The notes under the pieces are model-generated. The model had not been told where the DNA came from and searched no databases. It was given only the letters and a program-made list of their open reading frames with translations. The position numbers and the translations under genes are program-made. 64,000 nt of DNA, from NCBI RefSeq assembly GCF_026262505.1, contig NC_067206.1, forward strand, positions 24,195,896 through 24,259,895. The letters are read 5' to 3'. This document shows positions 10,329 to 18,991 of this stretch, one piece after another (position 1 is the first letter of the stretch; each line of letters begins with the position of its first letter). The stretch is from Trichomonas vaginalis G3. Taxonomy: Eukaryota; Parabasalia; Trichomonadida; Trichomonadidae.

Positions 10329-10697
10329 ATGAAACCGATTTTAAAAATAAATGAAACAGAGGAGGAAGAAATAAATGAAAGTGAAAATGTTCAACAAAAA
10401 ATAAACGTTGTTAAACCAATTACTGAAATAAAAATTTTTTCATCTGTTGAAGAATTTAATGACTATTATGCTAATAATAAAAAATTATTTGAAGAATTGA
10501 CAACGTGTAAATTGAATAAAATGTTTAAAGTTGATGGATTCAAAATTTCAAAAATAAAGGGGGTGGTTAGTTTGAAATCTATTCCTCAATCAAGAATCAC
10601 CTCATTAATGAAAATAGATGATTTAACAAAAAGAATAGAAGAGATTGAAGAAAGAATGAATCAAATAATTGATTTCATAAATTCAAATAATCATTAG
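10329..10697 (+). CDS. hypothetical coiled-coil protein
   Basis: 122 residues: an acidic, Glu-rich start, a central region EEFNDYYANNKKLFEELTTC, and a C-terminal heptad-like helix LTKRIEEIEERMNQIIDFI likely to oligomerise. Not recognised. The start is preceded by TTTTTATTTAATGATAA, matching the T-rich motif seen before other genes of this cluster. Confidence 0.55.
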   Translation: MKPILKINETEEEEINESENVQQKINVVKPITEIKIFSSVEEFNDYYANNKKLFEELTTCKLNKMFKVDGFKISKIKGVVSLKSIPQSRITSLMKIDDLTKRIEEIEERMNQIIDFINSNNH

Positions 10698-10701
10698 TTT
10701 C

Positions 10702-10902
10702 TTAAAGTTCAATGTTGAACTCATCAAATTCATCTTCATCATTACCATTACCATTACCTTTAGCGAGTTTATTTACTCTTTCAACTTTATCTTTTGATAG
10801 TCTTTCGTTTAATTTTTTCTGAAGTTTTTCGTTACCAAGTTCTAAAATTTTACATGGATGATATTTAAACCCGTTAAATTCTTTTTCCTCAGTTTTAATC
10901 AT
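10702..10902 (-). CDS. hypothetical small protein
   Basis: 66 residues; central KLQKKLNERLSKDKVERVNK helix, then a Gly-Asn linker and a strongly acidic tail DEDEFDEFNIEL. Convergent with 10329-10697, with only 4 bp between stops. Not recognised; the compact packing argues it is a real gene of the virus-like cluster. Confidence 0.45.
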   Translation of the reverse strand: MIKTEEKEFNGFKYHPCKILELGNEKLQKKLNERLSKDKVERVNKLAKGNGNGNDEDEFDEFNIEL

Positions 10903-10989
10903 TAATCTACAAAGAACTTTAGTGAGGTGGTTTTGTTGTTTTGTTATAAATTCAATATCCGGAATTAATTCCCAAATTTTTGAATTTTC

Positions 10990-11228
10990 GATTAATTTAC
11001 CATCAAATGCAAAAGCAATAATTCATTATATGAAACTGAATAAACTTTATCTTTATCTTTGCATCTTTCATCACTTCCAATATATTTATATTTCAATTTT
11101 GATTTATTGGTTTCATATTCATTAACGTTTAATAATTCACAGTCTTCCTTTTTAAATAAATGTTTTATGTATTCAGGATTAACAATTCTATAATATTGCT
11201 TCCCTTTAAATCTTTGAATATTGATTCA
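10990..11228 (-). pseudogene. partial gene fragment at edge of old cluster
   Basis: An open minus-strand frame without a start reads IQRFKGKQYYRIVNPEYIKH and continues lysine-rich for about 75 residues. It probably is the remaining end of another gene of the virus-like cluster, which therefore originally extended beyond 11.2 kb. Not recognised. Confidence 0.35.
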
Positions 11229-12230
11229 TGGGGTAATAATGAAAATATAGATTATATTAGTTGAGATTATATGTGTGATTTATGAGAAAAATTCAATATG
11301 GAATTTCTGACCTGAAGTATATCATACCGAAATGCATCACTAGCAAAAGTGACATTTGGCGCCAATTTTAAATTAGTGGATTTTGTGTTTATTATTTAAA
11401 AATATAATTGATAAAATATAATTAACATTAATAGAATAATATGGATAAGATTTGATAAAAAACAATCATAAATTTTTTTTTGGGCGCCATATAGAGAACT
11501 ATAGTCTGCGAGGTACTGATTCTATCCATGTACCTCGCAGACCATAGTTCTCAGCCAAAATGGCTGAAAATTGCTCACAATTTCAACAATTGTGAGCAAT
11601 TTTCAGCCGTTTTGGCTAAGAATTGGAGGGTGTGAGTACTATAGCATGTAATAGTATCTCACACCCATCTATTTTATCTGGTTTTACTTGTTGGGTCATT
11701 TATGTAAGAATAAAAAATAAATTATTTTAAAAATAACTTTAATTTTTTTAATGGTTTATTTTTTGAAAAAAAAATTATTTTTTATTTCATTATGTATGGG
11801 CTGAGTGTAAATGTCTTACAATTTTGAAAATTTTTTAAATCTTGATTTATTCAAAAACGTAAGAATAAAAACCGTCAGAATCATACATTTTTTACTTCAT
11901 ATGTTAAAAAAAATGATACAAAATCGCTCGATATTGTATGAATTCTTACGTTTACAAAAAAAGTCACAAAACCCATCATATCCTACTACTGCTATTATTA
12001 TACGAATAAATAAATTCATTATATTATTTTTATTTACATAATATCTGTTTGAAGTCCATAAATCTATAAATTTTTCTTCAAAAACATTACAATCTTGATA
12101 GTTTTGATACTGTTTAATAGGTTTTTGGCACCTTATTTAGTATTTACTACGTATAGAGTAATTTTCGGAAATTTAAAATATTTATTATAAGTAAAATCTG
12201 ATTTGAAATTTATGTTTAACTAATATGATG
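11229..12230. other. AT-rich stretch, hairpins only
   Basis: No supported gene. Apart from the hairpin group at 11494-11668 this is low-complexity AT-rich DNA. A 76-codon open frame at 11811-12041 has no coding character. Confidence 0.5.
11494..11668. repeat. group of three adjacent hairpins
   Basis: Three long near-perfect inverted repeats follow each other without spacer: 11494-11558 (GAGAACTATAGTCTGCGAGG paired with its complement), 11557-11622 (AGCCAAAATGGCTGAAAATT) and about 11623-11668 (GGAGGGTGTGAGTACTATAG). The third resembles the GGAATTAAAGGGTGAGAGGT hairpin in the arrays at 964-1974 and 61620-61728, so these loci belong to one family. Confidence 0.85.
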
Positions 12231-12449
12231 ACCTACTGTAATATATTTTTCATTTATTATTTATTCAATTGCTTTTCAATTTATTTTCAAAACCTTATTC
12301 AAATTTATTTTATCATTAATATATTTTTATATTATAAATTTATTTAAAACTTATTAAAACATGTTATTACGTTATTAATTTTTACTTTTTCACTTTTATA
12401 CCCTTTTCAATTTTCTTCTCAAATTTTCAATGCTTCTCAAATATTTCTC
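12231..12449 (+). repeat. 219-bp direct repeat, copy 1
   Basis: Near-identical to 13294-13512. The two direct copies enclose 844 bp containing a transposase fragment and a 109-bp tandem duplication. Either an LTR-like pair or a segmental duplication; the sequence lacks TG...CA ends, so the second is preferred. Confidence 0.8.
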
Positions 12450-12473
12450 GAAGATACCGTAAAAATCTTTGAT

Positions 12474-12827
12474 ATGGTAAAAAAGATTCATTCAACTCAA
12501 GTAGTTGAATCGATAAACCATATCAAAGCAATGCTTGCTAATAAAAATATTAATTGGCATGCTTCTTGGCCAATTAGGATGGCAGTCACAATATTGCATT
12601 TCAATGAAAGTATGTTTGAAACGATTGTAGCAATAAGATACAGGTTAAATTTACCAACAATGCCAGAAATGATGAACAGATATTTCAGAATGTATGATAC
12701 AACAAAAGAATTTATAAATGATAATAGTATTTCGGATATCACGCAATTTTTTGGTATTTCGTTAATAATTAGATTTATTATTTTGAATTTGTCTGATTCT
12801 TCTTTTATTTGTGAATTAAACGATTGA
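12474..12827 (+). pseudogene. transposase C-terminal fragment
   Basis: 117 codons with STQVVESINHIKAMLANKNI near the start, the x-x-V-E-S-x-N-x-x-K pattern that follows the catalytic core in Mutator-like and related DDE transposases, then helical MFETIVAIRYRLNL. The catalytic domain is missing. It resembles the fragment at 1975-2520 in layout, not closely in sequence. A degraded DNA transposon tail is likely. Confidence 0.45.
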
Positions 12828-12930
12828 ATTATTCCATTATGAATTAAAGGTTATTTTTATATTCATTGGATTTTGTATAGAATTGTAATTATAGTTTGAA
12901 TGGAAACAATAAAACATTATAGTGATATAA

Positions 12931-13160
12931 GACATCTTAGAAAAAAAATTGTAATTTGACTATTTCAATATCATAAACACATTTCTATTGTTATAAAAGT
13001 CTTAAGTGCTTGTGATCAGACAAATCTGTTTTTCAATAAGACATCTTAGAAAAAAAATTGTAATTTGACTATTTCAATATCATAAACACATTTCTATTGT
13101 TATAAAAGTCTTAAGTGCTTGTGATCAGACAAATCTGTTTTTCAATAAGACATCTTAGAA
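12931..13160 (+). repeat. 109-bp tandem duplication
   Basis: A 109-bp unit starting GACATCTTAGAAA begins at 12931 and 13040, with a partial third start at 13149. The two full copies appear identical, so the duplication is recent. Confidence 0.9.
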
Positions 13161-13293
13161 ACAAACTTACTTAATTTTTGTTTATTCTATCATTCCCTTA
13201 CTAAATAAATCTTTAACTTTCCTTCTAGTTATATTTATCTATTCATCATCAATTTATGTTTTTTAACTTTTTTTCATATATATTTTTCTGAAT

Positions 13294-13512
13294 ACCTACT
13301 GTAATATATTTTTCATTTATTATTTATTCAATTGCTTTTCAATTTATTTTCAAAACCTTATTCAAATTTATTTTATCATTAATATATTTTTATATTATAA
13401 ATTTATTTAAAACTTATTAAAACATGTTATTACGTTATTAATTTTTACTTTTTCACTTTTATACCCTTTTCAATTTTCTTCTCAAATTTTCAATGCTTCT
13501 CAAATATTTCTC
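13294..13512 (+). repeat. 219-bp direct repeat, copy 2
   Basis: Second copy of 12231-12449, in the same orientation. Confidence 0.8.
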
Positions 13513-13591
13513 CATTCAAATATATCTTTACTAAAAATTTCTTTTTAAAAATCACAAATTCACTTATATTCTTATACGAATCAATCTGTAT

Positions 13592-14131
13592 CATATTACC
13601 AAACTTCACAAACACATCTAACTATTCAAATCATTTCAAATTTAAAATCATATAAATTAATATTATGAATATCCTGTTCTTTTCCGAATACCCTTTATTC
13701 CCACATTTCAATATATCTCTAAGTATGCAATAGTACCGATAAAACATTAATATCCCTGATATTTTAAAAATGTAATATCTGATCTTTTGATGATTATCGG
13801 TATCATATATGTTTATTAGTATTACCATATCTATTATTACATACACTAACAGTATATGACATTTACACTTTTATTAAACCAAAATTCAAAAGAATCTTTT
13901 TGCAATTTCGTCCAATATGAAATTAAATCCAATGAAACATACACAACATTCTCCTATATCTTCTGTAGTTGCATATTATATATTCAAACGATTTTTAAAT
14001 AATGTTTCTATCAAATGTGTAGTGATTCCGTCCCGATTAAAAATTGAGTACTTTCATCCCGATTTATCGGGATAAAATTGAATACTTTTATCCCGATTTC
14101 CCGATCAATTCCGATGCCGCCTGGACACACA
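13592..14131 (-). repeat. 540-bp inverted repeat, right arm
   Basis: Reverse complement of 2852-3393, ending GATGCCGCCTGGACACACA. It contains the tail but not the core of the integrase fragment seen beside the left arm. No matching target duplication outside the arms. Confidence 0.8.
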
Positions 14132-14275
14132 ATTTTTTTTTGAATTTATTTTATAGAAACCTAAAAAAATTTAATTATTAAATTTAAAAGACAAAATTAT
14201 ATAAAATTATTCTCATTTTATATCCAAAAATTTTGATAAAAAAATTATTTTTCAGGAATTCGAATTAAATTTTTC

Positions 14276-14630
14276 CTAAATGTTAGTCGCCGTTACGGTT
14301 TTTTCTTTGGGGGCGAGTTTGCGAGCCCCCAAAAAAAAGAAAAAACCGTAACGGTGAGCTCACATTTCGGCATAGTTTAAGTCTAGGTTTTGTATTTTAA
14401 AATGTTTGTTACCTTATCTTCTTTCAAAAAGTGGCAAAAATTTGTTTGAAATTTGAAAAAGATATTTTTATTTGCATAAACAACATTCAACTAAGCTTTA
14501 GCATGATTCTTTTGCATGCTCTAGTTTTTTTCTCAGTTCAATCTCCTTCCATGCCTATGCGAATAAAAATTCTTTTTATATTTTAAACAATTTTTTTTCA
14601 CTTTGGAAGGAGAAAGGTGACTAACATTTT
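14276..14630. mobile_element. MITE-like element with internal hairpin
   Basis: Ends TAAATGTTAGTCGCC (from 14277) and GGTGACTAACATTTT (to 14630) are imperfect inverted repeats. Inside lies a strong hairpin, 14290-14314 paired with 14323-14354 (CCGTTACGGTTTTTTCTTTG). No coding capacity. A small non-autonomous DNA transposon is inferred. Confidence 0.5.
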
Positions 14631-14793
14631 AAAAATACAAAAACCGACTAAACTATTTCAAAATTTTAATTTTAAAAAAAAATATTCTTTTTAGGAAGTA
14701 TTTAAATATAAAACTTCTCAAAAATAATCTGTATATTTTTTATTTCAATTTCAATAAAATTGCAAGTATCTTTTTTTAAATTCTAATAAAATA

Positions 14794-14963
14794 AAATTCT
14801 GATGCAAATTTTAATCGAAAATTTTGGGGCATACGATTATTTTTTCGAGAGTTAAAAATTAAAAAATTTAGATTATATTTCATGTGTGTATGCTTTTTAT
14901 TTTTTGACGATAAATTTATCGTACGCCCCAAAATTTTTGCGATTCGCCTTTGAAATCAGAATT
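14794..14963. repeat. imperfect palindrome, about 170 bp
   Basis: The central arms AAAATTTTGGGGCATACGAT and its near complement (about 14818-14838 and 14919-14941) are framed by a weaker outer pair AATTCTGAT / ATCAGAATT. Probably another small foldback element; no gene. Confidence 0.6.
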
Positions 14964-15744
14964 GCGAATTCGAATAAAAAAATTATCTCCGTGCCGATAG
15001 AAATGAATGAAAAAAATATTACCCCCTAGTTTCTTATCAAAATGTCAGATTTTAACTTTACAAACCATTAGATTTGTAAAGTTTGAAATTGTCAAAACCT
15101 TCAATGAGTTCACCTCATATTTTCTCCATGGAGACGTGGAGAAGACAGACTAGTTCAATTTCTCCATGGAGAAGCTTTGGAGACAGGCATTGCCTTCGTT
15201 TTCGTGGAAACTTCCTATTGATTTATTTAGATATATTTATTTGCCAATTCTAAATTAAATGTTAAATACTTTCTTTATATCAACATTTAAGTATTTAGGA
15301 ATATGACTGATATTGAGATGTATTTTTTGCCAATATGAAGTTTACAATTTGTAAAGTGTCTCCAAACTGAAGTTTAGAGTTGGAGAAGATTTTTCTCCAT
15401 ACGAGATCCTTAAATTACAATACTTCAAAACTAATTTCCTGACTGGTCGGGGAAGGTTTTTCCATGCATTTTGTACTCAGAGTCGATGAATTTCATTAGT
15501 AATAAGTTAATTGCGTATTTGTCCATGAGAACTCAAATTTATTCACTTAGTATGATCGTTTTAAGACATTCATTCCTCATTCTATAAGAGAATTAATTTC
15601 TAAAATTTGTTATCTATGCCAAAATCAAAAATTCTATCGCAAAAATTTGTAGATGATCTATTGTGAGTATATTTTATCGGATCTAAATTTGGCTATTGAA
15701 TTTTCACAACGAAATTTTTCTTACATTGAATTTAGAATTGACAA
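14964..15744. other. intergenic, no gene seen
   Basis: No coding frame of note. Short repeats of CTCCATGGAGA-type palindromes occur at 15124-15175. The last 60 bases lead into the start at 15745 and probably contain its promoter, with a weak initiator-like TTACATTGA at 15720. Confidence 0.4.
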
Positions 15745-15984
15745 ATGAGTCATGAATCAGACAAAGAAGCGCAAGAGCCAGATGTTGAAATCAGCAACTC
15801 ATCTGATACGTCAGACATTAAGTCTGAGCCAGATGCCGTAATTCCAAATCTAGCATCCTATCAAAATGAAGAGGAAGAAACTGACTCTACAACATTAGAG
15901 ATGCAACCCATATCAGGAAGAATGAAACCAAATAACAGAAAGAATACAATGCCAAAGAAATCAAAATGTTGTCGTATTGTTTAA
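15745..15984 (+). CDS. small acidic protein with C-terminal CCRIV tail
   Basis: 79 residues, Ser/Asp/Glu-rich and probably disordered, ending in a basic stretch KKSKCCRIV. A polybasic segment followed by two cysteines close to the C-terminus is typical of lipid-modified, membrane-anchored proteins (prenylation and/or palmitoylation of small-GTPase tails); CRIV is an imperfect CaaX box because the second position is Arg. It has no GTPase domain. Not recognised; it could be a trichomonad-specific membrane-tethered peptide or the C-terminal remnant of a larger gene, though the N-terminus MSHESDKEAQ looks like a natural start. Confidence 0.5.
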   Translation: MSHESDKEAQEPDVEISNSSDTSDIKSEPDAVIPNLASYQNEEEETDSTTLEMQPISGRMKPNNRKNTMPKKSKCCRIV

Positions 15985-16369
15985 GACTATTATTTCTTTG
16001 ACTCGTTTTGATGTGCATACTTGCATCATTTTATATATGTTAAATACCAATGTTTGTTTTTTATTTATAAAATGCTTTTTATTAAAAAAAATCATTTTCC
16101 TCTTATTTGATTATAGTCTCAAGGAAGCAAATAGGAGTATTGATATGTTCGATTTCTCAGTTATACAGTATCATAGCTGATGGCCAGGAATATTATTATT
16201 TCTAAATTTGTTCGTTCGTATAAGGAATTGTATTAACTATTTGTAGGCTATTATTATTTAAAAGAATGGATGTGGTTTGTTAATTGGTATTTTCCAAAAT
16301 TATTCCCGTTTGTTTACAAAATTTGAATAGAATTACCATGGTATACAGAATAAATAATAAAAATAATTA

Positions 16370-17959
16370 ATGTTCGAATCTCAGACTGACCATTCTCAAC
16401 CACTAAGAGAATTTGATGCAATCTTGCATCCAAAGATAGAAGATTTGGTTTCGAGCTATATTGAGAATGAAGGAGATACGAATGACTTAGTTGAATACCT
16501 TGCAAACGGATACGTCGGAAAACTTCATAAACTCGATATACTTGGCAGTTTAATGTCAAAGCATGGATATGATTTTAAAGAAATCTTTCGTTCATCTATC
16601 AAAAAGAAAGTTTATCAAATGTTTAATCCGGATGTTTTTGATTCTCTTATAAAAGACTCTATGTCACCGCCAGAATGGATCAGCGAAATCATTGAAAGCC
16701 CACTTTGGACATCAGTTATGTTTTCTTTGTTAGAAAGATTTCCAAACTCTGAATTTCTGAATTATTGCGTTACTCAAGTATGCTTACGTCATCCTGAGAA
16801 TGTTTCTGATGTTCCTCCTTATGTGTTAAACCTTGATGCATTTCAAAATGTCATCAGATTTTTAATTGAAAACTGGACTCCAGAAAACAAAGAAAAGTTC
16901 ATCAAAATCATATCAATAGATCCGAGAACAGCCATGGAAACAGCATTTATTCTCGATCGAAATACACAAATCAGTTTAATACAAGATATCGAACGAAGTC
17001 TTTCCAAAAACATTACATATCTCAACGTATTCCAGCGTACGCTAATGAAACTTGATGGTTGGTCATCAACATCTATCGAAGCATACTTCGGAATTGTTCC
17101 ATTACATCCAGATCACATAGAATCATTCAAAGAGTGTTATAATTTCTCTAATTACTCTAAAGACCTTGTCCACAGGAAGGTTTCTGCCTCATTACTTGAT
17201 GCAAATGTCTCAAATCAAACAACATTGTCATTAATTTCATTTTTACAAACGATTTCGAGTGAAAACATTGACATACAACTGTATTCACAAGGGATCAACT
17301 CATTGAGGCAATGGAGATTCAAAGAAGCAGGCGATCTTTGGTCTGCGTTACAAATCTTGAAGAATTTCATTATTGCTACGAATACTCTTGACATGATGAG
17401 GTATTTGGCTAAAAACAATCGTTTAGCTATTGAAGATCGAAATTTAAATCGATCGCCAGAGATTGATGTTATCAAAGAGATCATGTTCTGGCATCCTACA
17501 CTTCGAATGAAAGCATTTGATGTCTATGTGATGTTATATGAATCAATCAGAGGAAAAACAGATGTTTACCGCATTCTTATGAATAATTTGTATGATAATC
17601 TTATTTACATGTTTGGATTTGGTATTTCTATCAAAGTATTGAAGTTCTTGAGAACTAAGAAGGAACCTCTGGACATCGCTCGAGAGAGACAGTTTTATAT
17701 CAAATTAATTCCATTGTTAAAACCTCCATTTTCTGATGAATTCCTTTTAGAGTTTGCACACACACTTGACTCTAAACGTGTTAGATCTCTTATGTATCCA
17801 GCTTCAAACACAAGACCAATTCCGGTCCAAGTCACATTACTCACTTCTGTCATCAATTTCGTGCAGGAATTGAACAGACAGAACATCCTCAAAGGTAAGC
17901 CAACAGAAGCAGTTCTATATGATGATATCAGACATGCTGCAAGTAAAGCTCGCCACTAA
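16370..17959 (+). CDS. NELFCD: NELF-C/D (TH1) homologue
   Basis: 529 residues, intact, all-helical, in the size range of NELF-C/D (about 580 in animals). By recall the order of features matches: an N-terminal repeat (DLVEYLANGYVGKLHKLDIL), then PPEWISEIIESPLWTSVMFS opposite human TPAWLEQMIAHTTWRDLFYK, and late ISIKVLKFLRTKKEPLDI with LIPLLKPPFSDEFLLEF opposite VLDVIAPPYTSDFVQLF. NELF-C/D is a core subunit of the negative elongation factor that pauses RNA polymerase II near promoters. The start is the first ATG after an AT-rich leader at 16345-16369. NELF is missing from yeasts, nematodes and plants, so its presence here is informative. No other NELF subunit lies nearby. Confidence 0.75.
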   Translation: MFESQTDHSQPLREFDAILHPKIEDLVSSYIENEGDTNDLVEYLANGYVGKLHKLDILGSLMSKHGYDFKEIFRSSIKKKVYQMFNPDVFDSLIKDSMSPPEWISEIIESPLWTSVMFSLLERFPNSEFLNYCVTQVCLRHPENVSDVPPYVLNLDAFQNVIRFLIENWTPENKEKFIKIISIDPRTAMETAFILDRNTQISLIQDIERSLSKNITYLNVFQRTLMKLDGWSSTSIEAYFGIVPLHPDHIESFKECYNFSNYSKDLVHRKVSASLLDANVSNQTTLSLISFLQTISSENIDIQLYSQGINSLRQWRFKEAGDLWSALQILKNFIIATNTLDMMRYLAKNNRLAIEDRNLNRSPEIDVIKEIMFWHPTLRMKAFDVYVMLYESIRGKTDVYRILMNNLYDNLIYMFGFGISIKVLKFLRTKKEPLDIARERQFYIKLIPLLKPPFSDEFLLEFAHTLDSKRVRSLMYPASNTRPIPVQVTLLTSVINFVQELNRQNILKGKPTEAVLYDDIRHAASKARH

Positions 17960-18259
17960 TGATAATAAAAAATGTTTTTTTTTAATGAATTTGACATTTT
18001 TTGATTAAATTGGAGTTATTGTTAAAATTCGGGTGTAGAATCGACCAACAATTGAGGGATACTTTTCAACTGATTTCTCACCGAAGTCCTGGATGAAATC
18101 ATTGCAGTAAGAAATCTTCTAACTGCATCATGAATTTAAATTTAATGTTAAAGGTTTTTGGTCTTAAAGCAATTCCTGATTTTATTAGAACATACTAATA
18201 ATACGATGAATGAGTCCCTATATTTTGTAATTTCAAATAACAAACCATTATGTATAAAA
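17960..18259. other. intergenic, no gene seen
   Basis: Short AT-rich gap between the NELF-C/D homologue and the BAR-like gene. It contains the end of the former and presumably the promoter of the latter. Confidence 0.4.
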
Positions 18260-18826
18260 ATGGCAGAAGATATCAAACTAGAATCAGATATGTTTAAAGA
18301 TGTGGAATTTGGTTATGTCAATTGCAAGAAAAAAAATCTATGCAAGATGATAAAACAAAATTGAATAATCTAGATAAAGTAGTAGATGGATTGGAACAAT
18401 CTACTGCTGCAAGAAAGTTGTTAATGGACGCAGAATTATCAATGTCTATTAATTTAATAAAATTTGTTCGAAAAGAAGCACCAACCTTCGAAAAAGATAT
18501 TTCATTTGCAATAGCTCCACTCCAGAAAGTTGTTAAATTAGAAGAATCAGAACTAACTTCAGAAATTCGACTTGCAGAAGATTTAAATGATATAGTTGTT
18601 AGAAAAAGAGTAATAACTAGATTAGAACAAGAGCAGAAATCAGCAGCTGATGCATATAAGCAATCCAAACTTGATTTTGAAAATGCAAAACATCTTTTGC
18701 AAATGGAATACAATAAAAAATCAACAGGAAAGCAGTTAGAATATGCCGAAGATAAATACAAGCAAGCAAAAACTGCTCGGATTGATGCTTTAGAAAAGTT
18801 AAGAGCTTCAACTCAAAAATTACTTG
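18260..18826 (+). pseudogene. BAR-like coiled-coil protein, 5' part, cut by Maverick
   Basis: Host gene starting MAEDIKLESDMFKDVEFGY at 18260. The frame shifts by one base around 18320-18340 and continues LNNLDKVVDGLEQSTAARKL to LRASTQKLLVEK at the Maverick insertion. The remainder lies at 43415-43503 in the same frame, ending in NTINQTSQQ and a TGA. The protein is about 230 residues, almost wholly helical with long heptad stretches (LEQEQKSAADAYKQSKLDFE) and a layout like BAR domains, which bend membranes in endocytosis. The frame change is consistent with one missing T and may be an error or an early lesion. The Maverick insertion certainly disrupts this allele. Confidence 0.6.
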
Positions 18827-18832
18827 TTGAAA

Positions 18833-18991
18833 AGTACAGTATACATTGTGCGTCGCCTGTAGCCTACAGCTACAGTCACCGACACAATGAAAAAAGTGAC
18901 AGAAAACTGACACCATACGGGCGCGCATATGTACGCATATATGTGTAAAAATAAACGTTCATATGTAAACTAACCTTTATTCACTAGCAGG
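18833..18991 (+). repeat. Maverick 1 left terminal inverted repeat
   Basis: 159 bp, identical to the reverse complement of 43250-43408 as far as compared, and to both ends of Maverick 2 (46306-46464, 57101-57259). It has an internal palindrome GTAGCCTACAGCTACAG near 18856. The last few codons of the capsid candidate lie inside it. Confidence 0.95.

Larger units (their letters stand above)
5073..11230. mobile_element. old Polinton-like (virus-like) gene cluster
   Basis: Ten or more tightly packed genes on both strands: a packaging ATPase (7226-8053), a large capsid candidate (8078-9718), paired small amphipathic proteins (9788-10264) and a protein related to one in the 24.6-kb Maverick (5581-6253 compared with 34996-35577). 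No DNA polymerase or complete integrase is present. Spacing is only 4-70 bp, as in viruses. It lies between inverted 540-bp repeats. Several genes look broken (roughly three to five breaks in all) while the capsid and ATPase frames remain long. It is inferred to be an older, partial relative of the Maverick lineage. Start and end are the limits of recognisable coding. Confidence 0.7.

Noticed and set aside
12231-13512. LTR retrotransposon from 219-bp direct repeats
   Set aside because: No TG...CA ends, primer site or polyprotein; the interior holds a DNA-transposase tail and a tandem duplication.
18617-18928. Minus-strand gene rich in Cys, Phe and Leu
   Set aside because: Antisense of the BAR-like coiled-coil gene and it runs into the Maverick terminal repeat.
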